Below are positions 48,200 through 56,472 of a stretch of DNA of 64,000 nucleotides, piece after piece. Origin of the DNA: Bog-159 sp963818855 (GTDB lineage: Bacteria; Acidobacteriota; Terriglobia; Bryobacterales; Bryobacteraceae); NCBI GenBank assembly GCA_963818855.1, contig CAWFUH010000004.1, positions 124,001 to 188,000 of the forward strand. The letters are read 5' to 3'. Position 1 is the first letter of the stretch. Each line of letters begins with the position of its first letter. The translations under genes and the position numbers were made by a program. The notes under the pieces were generated by a model. That model ran no database searches and was not told the DNA's origin. It worked only from the letters and a program-made list of their open reading frames with translations.

Positions 48200-48453
48200 T
48201 ACTAGTCCGCGAGATGTGCAATTTTTTTTGGCAATCCTGCGAGCCGGCCAAGGACAAAAAAACTAGAAACGCGCAGCCGTCGCAGGGGTTAGTTTAGCAG
48301 TACCCGGTGCCGGGCAGTAGGGTTGCCGGCAAATCTTGATGAATCTCCGCCCGCACGGAGAAGTTCCCTGGTTGTTGGAAGACAGTTGTAGAGAGGCTCA
48401 GGTTGATAGAGAACTTCGACCGATTCAATTTCGCAATTCACAAGGAGAAGGAA
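48200..48453 (+). other. Long structured 5' leader of the 48454 gene
   Basis: GCCGGC at 48243-48248 and 48325-48330 can pair across about 76 nt, enclosing CCCGG/CCGGG (48303-48314). A further hairpin TCTCCG/CGGAGA (48344-48361) follows. The segment ending GGGTTGCCG faintly recalls the 3' part of GEMM-type c-di-GMP riboswitches, but the conserved 5' core is not convincing. AAGGAGAAGG precedes the ATG. Confidence 0.35.
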
Positions 48454-50385
48454 ATGGCAGATTTTCGCAAATGGATTCTTGCGTTCGCTGCGCTGGTCCT
48501 GTTAGTCGGGTCGGCAGTTCCAGCGGCCGCACAAGGACCCCAAGTCCAGTGCAATGTGACCACAGTTCCGAATACACTTCGTCACGAAGGGTTGACCGAG
48601 CTGGTCGGTGACATTTTGCTCAGTTGCACACCCGGGACTGGCTATACGGGTCCACTTACGACCGGTCAGGTGCCGCAGGCAAATATCTCGGTATCCGTGG
48701 GCGCCAGCTTGAGCACTAACCTCGTTGGGACCGCCGGCGGGCTAGATTCACTGTTGCTAGTAGACGATCCCGCTCCGGCAAACCAAACAGTATGCCTCAG
48801 CCCGACAAACGGTTTGTTATGCCCTGACGCCGCCGACGGTGGTTTATCGTACAACCGGCCTGGCGTGTGGAACGTTTTCCAGGGAGTTCCGGGCGGACCG
48901 GGAAGCAACTCGATCACGTTCCTCGGCGTTCCCATCGATCCTCCCGCGACAGGTGTTCGCACGTACCGCATCACGAACGTTCGCATCCAGGGTCCTTCGG
49001 TCCCGGCATCCACGTTCGGTCTGACGCCGGTCTATGCGTTCCTCTCGACGGGCACCAGTACTTCGATTTCGATCAATCCTGGTACGGCGCAGCCGATCGT
49101 TGGTTTTGTAACGAATGGCATGGCGTTCACCCCCAACCCCAACAACTTGAGCAGCACTGTGCTGCAGTGCCAGAGCGTCACAGTTCCGACAGCAGTTACA
49201 GCCGTGCAGTTTAAGGAGAATTTCCAAACTGCATTCAAGCTCCAGGGCTGTCTCAACTCGACAACGTACTGCCAAACCCAGCCCGGAGCTCTATACAGCT
49301 CAGAGAGCGGACTGGAGGTATTGGCTAACGGCGGTTGGACTGGATCCGCTGCCACGGCTACGGAGTTCCAGACGGTCATCACCAGCGTGCCAACCGGTGC
49401 CGTAATCTGGGTAGATGCCTCGGCGAATTCCTCGGTCTGGAGTAGTGGCCTAGACACGCCCACAGTATCTTCGACCCTTATCTCGACTTCGGCTGCGGGC
49501 TTGGTGAGCCCCGCGGCAACCACTCCAATCACGGCGACGGCCTCTAACGGCAACACCGTTACCCAGGTGTTGGATAACACTGCGGGAGGCGCCAACAGTG
49601 TGACCATCGTTTGGGCAGTTACCGCTGTGGATCCTCTAGCAACTGATGGCTTTACGTTTAATATTTACGTAACCAATACCGCTCAACCGAATACTTCTAC
49701 GAGTCCGGTGACACCGGTACCAGCTACCGCCGTAAGCGGCTTCAGCCCGCAAGTGGCGTCATGGGTAAGTGGTGCACCGTATCCGGAGTTCAGTAATGCG
49801 TTCAACTTACCGGTACCCGCACAAAACCTGTTCGGTGTGACCGCTTGCGAAACCCTCCTGCTCTTCCCGTACGTTACCGACGTATACGGGTTTGATACCG
49901 GTATCGCTATCTCGAACACGTCCCTCGACAGCCTCGGCAGCGCTGGCGCTTCGAGCGCGGTTGGGCAAAGCGGTACGTGCTCCGTGGCGTTCTTCGGCGG
50001 AACTTCTCCTGGTGTGTCGACGAACATCGGCACCACCGGGAACACACCTGGATATGTCAATTCGACCGTTTCTTACAACGGCATCCCAACCATCAACGGT
50101 ACAGGGGTGATCGGTCCTGGACAGACTTGGGCATTCTCCATGTCTTCCACCGATACGAATTACAACCTGACTTCGACCTCCGGGGCCAGCGGGTACGCGA
50201 TCGCGACTTGCACCTTCCAGTATGCTCATGGCTACTCTTTCGTGAGTGACACTGGAATCATGAAGTTCGCGGCAGCTTACCTGGCTTTGGTTATTCCGGA
50301 CGCGACTCGCTCGGCACAGCCGTTCCTCTGCTCCTCTACCGGGAGCTGCGGCGTCACCGAGACTGGCGAGCAACTCGTTCACTAA
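48454..50385 (+). CDS. Secreted Ser/Thr/Gly-rich protein of unknown function
   Basis: 643 residues from ATG 48454, with AAGGAGAAGG just upstream. A signal peptide (DFRKWILAFAALVLLVGSAVPAAAQ) is followed by about 615 residues low in charge and rich in Thr, Ser, Val and Gly, probably mostly beta. The segment ACETLLLFPYVTDVYGFDTG, then IAISNTS, near residue 470 resembles, from memory, a recurring C-terminal motif of exported acidobacterial proteins. Paired cysteines (LQCQSV, LQGCLN, STYCQT, ACETL, GTCSVAFFG, SCGVTETG) suggest disulfides. The gene has its own promoter, a long leader and a very strong terminator, so high, separately controlled expression is likely. A surface or extracellular structural role is inference. 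Confidence 0.75.
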   Translation: MADFRKWILAFAALVLLVGSAVPAAAQGPQVQCNVTTVPNTLRHEGLTELVGDILLSCTPGTGYTGPLTTGQVPQANISVSVGASLSTNLVGTAGGLDSLLLVDDPAPANQTVCLSPTNGLLCPDAADGGLSYNRPGVWNVFQGVPGGPGSNSITFLGVPIDPPATGVRTYRITNVRIQGPSVPASTFGLTPVYAFLSTGTSTSISINPGTAQPIVGFVTNGMAFTPNPNNLSSTVLQCQSVTVPTAVTAVQFKENFQTAFKLQGCLNSTTYCQTQPGALYSSESGLEVLANGGWTGSAATATEFQTVITSVPTGAVIWVDASANSSVWSSGLDTPTVSSTLISTSAAGLVSPAATTPITATASNGNTVTQVLDNTAGGANSVTIVWAVTAVDPLATDGFTFNIYVTNTAQPNTSTSPVTPVPATAVSGFSPQVASWVSGAPYPEFSNAFNLPVPAQNLFGVTACETLLLFPYVTDVYGFDTGIAISNTSLDSLGSAGASSAVGQSGTCSVAFFGGTSPGVSTNIGTTGNTPGYVNSTVSYNGIPTINGTGVIGPGQTWAFSMSSTDTNYNLTSTSGASGYAIATCTFQYAHGYSFVSDTGIMKFAAAYLALVIPDATRSAQPFLCSSTGSCGVTETGEQLVH

Positions 50386-50410
50386 CTTTCACGGCAGTGG
50401 CCGTGGAGAA

Positions 50411-50440
50411 GGGGGAGCTTTAAGCTCCCCCTTTTTTTTT
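50411..50440 (+). terminator. Strong rho-independent terminator
   Basis: GGGGGAGCTT (50411-50420) pairs perfectly with AAGCTCCCCC (50422-50431), and nine T follow directly (50432-50440). It ends the 48454 transcript 26 nt after the stop codon. Confidence 0.95.
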
Positions 50441-50515
50441 GCCCGGAATGATGCTAGACTGATCTTCCGCGTCCACCATCCTTATTTTTCCCTTTTAAGC
50501 GTCAGGAGGACGTGT

Positions 50516-52639
50516 ATGCAGAAACTCGCGTTTGCCGCCGGTGCCTTTCTAACCGCGTTGTTCTTTTCCCCGGCGTTCTGCCCGGCTCAAACCATTTCTA
50601 TCGTTTCCGGTAACGGGCAGTTAGTGTGTCCCGACTGTATATCCGGCGGGACGACTTTCTCCCCTTTATTAGTGCAGGTGAACAGCACCGCCGGCCTGCC
50701 GATGGCGAATGCCACCGTTACCTGGGTCCTCACACAAACGGGGGTGCAGACGGCCACTTCGACTTCCACGACAAATTCATCCGGGCAGGCCAGCTATAAT
50801 CTCGTCACTTTGGCGCCGTTTGGTACGGCGTTTGACCTAGCGACCGTAGTCGCGTCTATTCCGAGTGCCAGCGTTCAGTTCGTGGAGACTACCACCGGTC
50901 CTGGCGCCGGGGGAGTTCCCGAACTTACTCCCGACCTGGTCACAGGTGGACCTCCCGCGCTTTCCGGTGCCGTGGATCAGACCTCCGCTACGACTATTGA
51001 AGTGAGCGTGGCTTCCCCAGCCACCGGTCCCGTGCCGAATATCGGTGTCACGCTCGTACCCACTGCCGGTCCGACTGTAAGCTGTGCTCCCGTGGCAGGC
51101 CAGGAGACAGGGCAGCAACCCGGCTTAGTTTTGACCAATTCCCTCGGCATAGCAACTTGTACGCCAGTGTTCGGCGGCATCATCGGCACCGGCTCATATA
51201 CCGTTGTGATCGCCGGGAAGTTATCGTATGGACCGGGGACTCTTACAGTCACCGCCGGCGTGCCCGCCATCGTTAAGATCTACAGCGGCAGCAACCAGAG
51301 CGTCAACTCAGGCTCCCGGACGCCCCTGGCGCTGCAGGCTGAAGTAACCGATCTTGCAGGAAATCCCTCCAATGCCGCCACGGTCACGTGGTCCGTAACC
51401 TCGGGCACCGCTACCCTCAGTAGTGTAATCTCAACAACCAGTCCCAGCGGTCTGGTTTCGGCTTATGTAACCCCGACTGTGGGCCCTGTTCAAGTGACGG
51501 TGTCACTCAATAGCAACCCGTCCCTGAAGGCTGTCTTTTCGGTTAACGTGAACCTGGTAGTTACCACTCTGCAGTACGTTTCCGGCACTAACCAATCGGC
51601 CAAGCAGGAAATAGCTTTCACGGATCCGTTGATCGTGCAGGTCAACGACAATAGCACGCCCTTACCAGGTGTTACGGTGACTTGGGCAGTCACCAGCGGA
51701 CCCGCTACCCTGAGCGCCACCAGTGCCGTCACCAACGCGCAGGGCCAGGCGCAGATTACGGCCACCGCGGGAAGCGCTCCTGGCGCGGTTGTAATTACCG
51801 CCAGCGTGGCCTACGCCGGCCAAACCTTCTCGGTTCCGTTCAGCCTGACTGTGCTGGCGCCCGGCCCGATCATTACCTCGGTCGAAAATTCGGCGGGATT
51901 CCAGAGTCAATTCGTTTCGCCTTGCGGCCTCGCGACTGCTTATGGAACCGGCCTGACCAATACCCTGCAAGGCGTGGTGGTGGCGCCGATCGCGCCGCAG
52001 AACCAGGTAGCCGGCCTGACCGTCCAATTCGGCACGCCGCCCATTTCCGCTCCCATTCTCTATGCGGCCAACGTGAACGGCGTGGAATCCGTATCGTTTC
52101 AGGTGCCCTGCAATGTGCCCTCGTCCTCCGCGACGCCGCCGGCATCGGTCCCCATGGTGGTCAGTGCCGGCGGTGTGGCTTCTCCGCCCTTCGATGTTAC
52201 GGTGCTGCCGATTGCTCCCGGTATTTTTCAATTCCAGGATACCGACGGGCAGAATCGCGCGGTTCTGGTCCGGCCGGATGGGTCTTTCGCTTCGGCATCG
52301 AATCCGGTGGCGCCGGGCGAGATCGTCCGTATGTTTGTTACCGGACTCGGCCAGACGTCCCCGCCGTTATCTACCGATGAGTTCGATCCTATCATTGAGG
52401 TCAACGGCGCATGGGTGCCGCAGAGCCTGCCGGTTGTCGCCAACGTGGTCGTGGGCGTCAACAATGGCGGCGTCCTGGTGCTCTCCGCTCAGTATGCCTA
52501 CGGCATGGTAGGCGTCTACGAAGTGGATTTCCAGGTCCCCGAGAATACTGCTACGGGCAACAGCCAGCCGTTCGCTATTGCGGTGTATCAGGGCTCGAAT
52601 CTGTTATTCGGGAATCCATCGCTCATCGCGATCCAGTAA
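50516..52639 (+). CDS. Secreted multi-Ig-like protein with Solibacter-type (TIGR03437-like) C-terminal domain
   Basis: 707 residues from ATG 50516, behind AGGAGGA. After a signal peptide (MQKLAFAAGAFLTALFFSPAFCPAQ) come several invasin/Big-like Ig domains. They are recognisable by repeated elements such as MANATVTWVLTQTG, NAATVTWSVTSGTATLSS and PGVTVTWAVTSGPATLSATSAVT. The last roughly 230 residues start VENSAGFQSQFVSPCGLATAYGTGL and continue through PCNVPSSS, VLPIAPGIF and RMFVTGLGQTSPP. This is the C-terminal domain type widespread in Solibacter-like secreted proteins. Such proteins are extracellular; the role of the terminal domain is unknown. A dispersed 44-nt palindromic repeat lies 5 nt after the stop. 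Confidence 0.88.
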   Translation: MQKLAFAAGAFLTALFFSPAFCPAQTISIVSGNGQLVCPDCISGGTTFSPLLVQVNSTAGLPMANATVTWVLTQTGVQTATSTSTTNSSGQASYNLVTLAPFGTAFDLATVVASIPSASVQFVETTTGPGAGGVPELTPDLVTGGPPALSGAVDQTSATTIEVSVASPATGPVPNIGVTLVPTAGPTVSCAPVAGQETGQQPGLVLTNSLGIATCTPVFGGIIGTGSYTVVIAGKLSYGPGTLTVTAGVPAIVKIYSGSNQSVNSGSRTPLALQAEVTDLAGNPSNAATVTWSVTSGTATLSSVISTTSPSGLVSAYVTPTVGPVQVTVSLNSNPSLKAVFSVNVNLVVTTLQYVSGTNQSAKQEIAFTDPLIVQVNDNSTPLPGVTVTWAVTSGPATLSATSAVTNAQGQAQITATAGSAPGAVVITASVAYAGQTFSVPFSLTVLAPGPIITSVENSAGFQSQFVSPCGLATAYGTGLTNTLQGVVVAPIAPQNQVAGLTVQFGTPPISAPILYAANVNGVESVSFQVPCNVPSSSATPPASVPMVVSAGGVASPPFDVTVLPIAPGIFQFQDTDGQNRAVLVRPDGSFASASNPVAPGEIVRMFVTGLGQTSPPLSTDEFDPIIEVNGAWVPQSLPVVANVVVGVNNGGVLVLSAQYAYGMVGVYEVDFQVPENTATGNSQPFAIAVYQGSNLLFGNPSLIAIQ

Positions 52640-52644
52640 TCGAT

Positions 52645-52688
52645 GTGGGGCAGGACTCCAGTCCTGCGGCCGGCGTCCACGCCGGCCT
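52645..52688 (+). repeat. Dispersed 44-nt double-hairpin repeat, copy 1
   Basis: Contains CAGGACT/AGTCCTG and GGCCGGCGT/ACGCCGGCC, each closed by a 2-nt loop. A base-for-base identical copy lies inverted at 61202-61245. It sits between convergent genes ending at 52639 and 52698, where it could act as a bidirectional transcription stop. Confidence 0.85.
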
Positions 52689-52697
52689 GTACTCCCG

Positions 52698-53636
52698 TTA
52701 GTTGGCAAACGAAATACTAATCGGAATAACCTGGTTCGTTTGCTGTACCTTTAAGCTGATAGTAACGGGTGCTTTGCCAGTCTTACCGGCGCCGCTTGAT
52801 TGCACGCTGAGTATGGCTTTCTGGTTCGGATAGATGGTTGGCGGGTCCAGTTTGACAGTAAGTCCCGTTTCCGTGGGATAGGAGACCGTAACGTTCGCGG
52901 AAAATGGCGTCGGATTGGAAATTGTAACCTGCCCGGATGATGCGCCGGAGGACTTCAGTTGGATGCTGTCGGTGTCGGCCAGCAGTGTTCGCGGAATATT
53001 ACTCGGAGGGACGCCCAGCATACCGGCCCGCAGACCAGGCACCCCTGACATTCGCGGCTGCACTGGCGTTCCCGGTGCGGCCGGAAGCCCCGGTGTCCCG
53101 GCCGCCGGGGTCGCTGGTGTCACTGGTGCCGCGGGGCGAGGCGGCGTAGCCGGTGCGCCTCCGGGAGTACTAAACATGGTCGGCGGCGCCGGTCCGAACG
53201 GTGTAACCCGCAAGTCGCGAGGATCCACGTAGTAGCACCACTGTCCGTTCTCCAGCTTCCAGCGTGTCGTCATCTTCGTGGGTAAGGGATGTCCCATGAA
53301 TCCCTCCACCGGCACCAGCCGGCTCACCATCGCCACCACCGCCGCCTTGGTAAAGCCGTCGGAATAACTGATGGTGTCGAGCTGAAAGCCCAGATACGGG
53401 GCTTTGCTCGATTCCACGAAATAGTCCCTGGTATCCTCTGCCACCAGTTGCAGCGCCCGGTAGAACTTCCGGTCTATCTCGTATTGGTAGAACTGGCTGA
53501 CGCGCGCGCGCAACGCGGCGTCCACCTCGATCGGGGGCCTTTGCGGATCTGGCTGCGGAGCCTTTACGGGCGCCGCCTGGGGCCCTTGGCCAAAAAGGAC
53601 CACCGTCACCAGCGTAAGTATGATGACTCTCAGCAT
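52698..53636 (-). CDS. Exported protein of unknown function with Pro/Ala-rich linker and C-terminal Ig-like domain
   Basis: 312 residues. A signal peptide (MLRVIILTLVTVVLFGQG) is followed by an N-terminal domain (about 35-160; LRARVSQFYQYEIDRKFYRALQLVAEDTRDYFV). This looks like a SnoaL/NTF2-like fold with the helix-beta order of stress-response domains, but that is not certain. A Pro/Ala/Gly/Thr linker follows (about 165-225). The C-terminus (about 230-312) resembles an Ig-like sandwich (SGQVTISNPTPFSANVTVSYPTETGLTVKLDPPTIYPNQKAI). It is convergent with the Ig/TIGR03437-type gene and divergent from the 53856 gene. The role is unknown. Confidence 0.7.
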   Translation of the reverse strand: MLRVIILTLVTVVLFGQGPQAAPVKAPQPDPQRPPIEVDAALRARVSQFYQYEIDRKFYRALQLVAEDTRDYFVESSKAPYLGFQLDTISYSDGFTKAAVVAMVSRLVPVEGFMGHPLPTKMTTRWKLENGQWCYYVDPRDLRVTPFGPAPPTMFSTPGGAPATPPRPAAPVTPATPAAGTPGLPAAPGTPVQPRMSGVPGLRAGMLGVPPSNIPRTLLADTDSIQLKSSGASSGQVTISNPTPFSANVTVSYPTETGLTVKLDPPTIYPNQKAILSVQSSGAGKTGKAPVTISLKVQQTNQVIPISISFAN

Positions 53637-53855
53637 CTTTTCATTTTAGCCGGAACACTGGCGCGACGGTTTTATGGCGCGCCTCCCTACGAAGTCGAAA
53701 TCGCGTCGCGGGAATGCGCCTGTGCGACGACTGCTCGCGCGCTTTCCCCTTTGTTTTCTGTCGTATTTAGCCGCGAGCGTGTGTGGCTTCAGACATGCTT
53801 GGAAAGGGTGCGGGCGCGCACAACTTATCCCTGCCGGCGCGCTGGAAAGGAAGAG

Positions 53856-54755
53856 ATGATCTCAGCCATACAAAACAACCTCGTCGGGAGCAGTGACAAA
53901 CCACCGGTTCCACCGCTGCCGGCGAACCTCAACTTTATGGATATATTTGACGGCGCCACGAGAGCGGCCACCCAAGGTGTCGGCCCGGCCTCCGCGCCGG
54001 TCGTACCACCCGCCACCGTACAGACTGCCGTTGCAGCAGCTTCCATTCCATCGGCTGCCTCACCCGCTGCCGATACTTCGACGGCGCAGACCGCGACTTC
54101 CGCCGCACCGGCAAGCTCGGGCGATCCGAATGTACAGACCTGGCTGAACAGCTACTATACGGAGATGGCGGCGGCTAACCCGCTCGTTTCCGCCTCCTCC
54201 GCCGACATTCCGTACCAGCCCGCGGCAGGCGCCGGCAGCTATTACACAGCCGACAGCATTATTGGTCCGGACCAGGTTTACACGCAGGCGATCTATAACC
54301 AGAACGGGAATGTTTTCGCCGGCATGACGGGACAGAATCCCGCGAATCTCACTTCGCAACTCCCTGGCATTCCCAACCAGACAGCCCAACAGGAGTTCGA
54401 TATGTTGCTGGCGAACGAGAACGCCAACCGGCTGGCAACCGGGTCGGCCATCGATACCTCAGCCTACTGGTCCGATCCCGGCCCGGTCACGGTTAACGGG
54501 CACACCTACACTTCGAAGGAACTGGGTTATGCCGGACCATGCCAGTCTTCCGGCCCCCAGCCGATCTATCTCTCGGCCAACGAGCAGCTAGCCGGGACCA
54601 ACACGTTCTGCGTCCCGGGATACACCGGTACGGTAACCGGCCTGCAACCGGGCCGCTATTATACTTTGCAGCAACTGGAGCAGGCGGGCTTGCCATCGGG
54701 GCAACCGGATGCCCAATCCCACCCGGGTTCGTGGTCGATGACGCAAAGCTCCTGA
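53856..54755 (+). CDS. Hypothetical Pro/Ala/Ser-rich protein
   Basis: 299 residues from ATG 53856, behind GGAAAGGAAGAG. An open frame extends back to 53289 but is antisense to the minus-strand gene, so the upstream part is rejected. The N-terminus (MISAIQNNLVGSSDKPPVPPLP) is not a signal peptide. Residues about 45-95 are low-complexity Ala/Pro/Ser/Thr. The rest is Gln-, Asn- and Tyr-rich (QTWLNSYYTEMAAANP, NGHTYTSKELGYAGP). The form recalls proteins handled by non-Sec secretion or surface assembly, but I recognise no family. Two cysteines near the C-terminus (GPCQSS, NTFCVPGY) may pair. Confidence 0.55.
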   Translation: MISAIQNNLVGSSDKPPVPPLPANLNFMDIFDGATRAATQGVGPASAPVVPPATVQTAVAAASIPSAASPAADTSTAQTATSAAPASSGDPNVQTWLNSYYTEMAAANPLVSASSADIPYQPAAGAGSYYTADSIIGPDQVYTQAIYNQNGNVFAGMTGQNPANLTSQLPGIPNQTAQQEFDMLLANENANRLATGSAIDTSAYWSDPGPVTVNGHTYTSKELGYAGPCQSSGPQPIYLSANEQLAGTNTFCVPGYTGTVTGLQPGRYYTLQQLEQAGLPSGQPDAQSHPGSWSMTQSS

Positions 54756-54782
54756 GTGAATGTCGGCTCTGGATAACTAACG

Positions 54783-55196
54783 CTAACTTGCCTGGCCCCG
54801 GCTCTTGCGTCCGGGCGCGGCCGGCGACAGACTCGCAAAATCGACTACGCGAATCAGCGAGTGCTTATCCAGGGCCGGAGCCCGGCGACGGGCCACCAGT
54901 TCACGATTCAGCGTAGCCACGAACTCTTCAATCTGGGTCTGCATCTCCGCCATCTTCTCCCGCATGTTCAGGATGATTTCGACTCCGGCCAGATTGACGC
55001 CCAGTTCCCGCGTGAGATGCAGAATCACTTCCAGACGTTCCAGGTCGCCGTCGGTGTATAGCCGTGTGTTGCCATCGCTGCGGGAAGGCTTCAGCAGCCC
55101 TTCTCTCTCATAGAGTCGGAGCGTCTGCGGGTGGATGCCGTACTGTTCGGCCACCGAGGAAATCATGTACGACCCTTTGGATTTTCCCTTGCCCAT
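54783..55196 (-). CDS. hspR: HspR-type MerR family repressor of the dnaK operon
   Basis: 137 residues from ATG 55196, with AGGAG upstream. A frame from GTG 55226 would overlap dnaJ by 16 nt. The MerR winged helix is complete: YMISSVAEQYGIHPQTLRLYEREGLLKPSRSDGNTRLYTDGDLERLEVILHLTRELGVNLAGVEIILNM. A coiled coil follows (EKMAEMQTQIEEFVATLNREL). HspR binds HAIR inverted repeats and represses dnaK operons, with DnaK as co-repressor in Streptomyces. It is the third gene of dnaK-dnaJ-hspR, and a HAIR-like site overlaps the dnaK promoter, so negative feedback is expected. Confidence 0.9.
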   Translation of the reverse strand: MGKGKSKGSYMISSVAEQYGIHPQTLRLYEREGLLKPSRSDGNTRLYTDGDLERLEVILHLTRELGVNLAGVEIILNMREKMAEMQTQIEEFVATLNRELVARRRAPALDKHSLIRVVDFASLSPAAPGRKSRGQAS

Positions 55197-55210
55197 TTGT
55201 TGTCCGGCTC

Positions 55211-56392
55211 CTATACCTTTGCCCACAGGTCCGCGCGCGGGTCTTCCGGATGCAGTCCGGCCAACTCGCGCAGGATCTCCTTGGTGCGTTCGTCCTGAAC
55301 CTTAGGCGCCTGAATGGCGGCCTCCACAATCTGATCGCCCCGCTGATTGGTGCGGGCGTTGAAGACGCCTTTTTCGCGCAAGCGGAATTTCTGCCCGTTC
55401 TGCGTGCCCTGCGGAATCTTCAGCAGTGTGCGGCCGTCGATGGTGGGCACTTCGATTTTGGCGCCCAACCCCGCTTCCCACACACTCACCGGTACGCGGA
55501 TGTGAATATCATCGCCCTCGCGGTGGAAGTAAGGATGCTCTTCCACGCGCGTGGTGATGTAAAGGTCGCCGGCGGGAGCGCCCATCGAGCCGGCATTTCC
55601 TTTGCCCGGCACCCGCAGGCGCGAGCCGTTGCGCGCGCCGGAGGGAATTCGCACCTCCACCGTCTCGGTGTGCGCGATGCGTCCCTCACCCTGGCACGTG
55701 GGGCACGCGTTCTTCAGCTTGCCGCTGCCGCCGCACTTCGGGCACGTCAAATTGAAGCGCATGGCGCCGGCCATCTGGGAAACCGATCCCGAGCCATCGC
55801 ATTCCGGACATGTCACCGTCTGGCCGCCCGCCGAACCGGTGCCGTGGCAGGTCGGGCAGGTATCGTAGCGGGTGATGCTGAGCCGCGTCTGGGTGCCTTT
55901 AATAGCCTGCCAGAAATCGATATTGAGCGAATACTCGAGGTCGTCGCCCTTCTCGGGCGCGCCTTGCGGTCCCTCGCCGCGGTTGAACAGGTGCGAAAAG
56001 ATGTCGCGGAAGCCTCCCCCGGTGTTGGCCCCGCTGCCGGTCGACGCACGCCGCCGGCCGCCTTCGGCGCCGCTCTGAAAGTAGTCCGAAAAATCGAAGC
56101 TGTCGAAGTTCATGTTGGGCGGCGCACCGGCTCCCCCGGCCGCACCGGCGCCCGCCCCGGTCGGAATATTATCCGAATAAAAACCGTACTGATCGTAGAC
56201 CTGCCGCTTCTTGGTGTCGCTTAAAACGTCGTAAGCCTCCTGCACCTGCTTGAAACGTTCCTCGGCGGATTTGTCGCCCGGGTTTACATCGGGATGAAAT
56301 TTGCGCGCCAGCCGGCGATAAGATTTCTTGATCTCATCCTGGCTGGAGCCCTTAGACACGTTCAGTGTCTCGTAATAATCATTCTTGGCCAT
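55211..56392 (-). CDS. dnaJ: DnaJ co-chaperone
   Basis: 393 residues from ATG 56392. The J-domain carries HPD in YRRLARKFHPDVNPGD. A Gly-rich region with extra Gly/Ala (GAGAGAAGGAGAPP) follows. Four zinc-binding repeats (CPTCHGTG, CPECDGSG, CPKCGGSG, CPTCQGEG) precede the C-terminal substrate-binding domains (VEVRIPSGARNGSRLRVPGKG). It stimulates DnaK ATPase and delivers unfolded clients. It lies 80 nt behind dnaK, across an inverted repeat of GGTGG motifs, and 14 nt before hspR. No Shine-Dalgarno is obvious, so the spacer structure may affect its translation. Confidence 0.96.
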   Translation of the reverse strand: MAKNDYYETLNVSKGSSQDEIKKSYRRLARKFHPDVNPGDKSAEERFKQVQEAYDVLSDTKKRQVYDQYGFYSDNIPTGAGAGAAGGAGAPPNMNFDSFDFSDYFQSGAEGGRRRASTGSGANTGGGFRDIFSHLFNRGEGPQGAPEKGDDLEYSLNIDFWQAIKGTQTRLSITRYDTCPTCHGTGSAGGQTVTCPECDGSGSVSQMAGAMRFNLTCPKCGGSGKLKNACPTCQGEGRIAHTETVEVRIPSGARNGSRLRVPGKGNAGSMGAPAGDLYITTRVEEHPYFHREGDDIHIRVPVSVWEAGLGAKIEVPTIDGRTLLKIPQGTQNGQKFRLREKGVFNARTNQRGDQIVEAAIQAPKVQDERTKEILRELAGLHPEDPRADLWAKV

Positions 56393-56403
56393 AAAAACGG
56401 TGA

Positions 56404-56461
56404 TGGGTGGTGGGTGGTAGGTTGTGAGGAGGACCGGACCACCACCCACAACCCACCACCT
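56404..56461. repeat. GGTGG-type imperfect inverted repeat between dnaK and dnaJ
   Basis: GGGTGGTGGGTGGT (from 56405) is answered by ACCACCCACAACCCACCACC (56441-56460), so the intergenic RNA can form a long imperfect hairpin inside the operon. It shares the GGTGG motif with the tandem repeat at 16561. Confidence 0.55.
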
Positions 56462-56472
56462 AAAACCTTACT

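Noticed and set aside
48196..48340. c-di-GMP (GEMM-I) riboswitch in the long leader
   Set aside because: The GGGTTGCCG end and an ACGC..AGCC stretch are suggestive, but the GNRA-capped P2 stem and the GACGCAAAGC core are not found. Only a covariance search could settle it.
53289..53855. N-terminal extension of the 53856 gene
   Set aside because: It runs antisense through the exported protein gene on the other strand, while a good ribosome site precedes ATG 53856.
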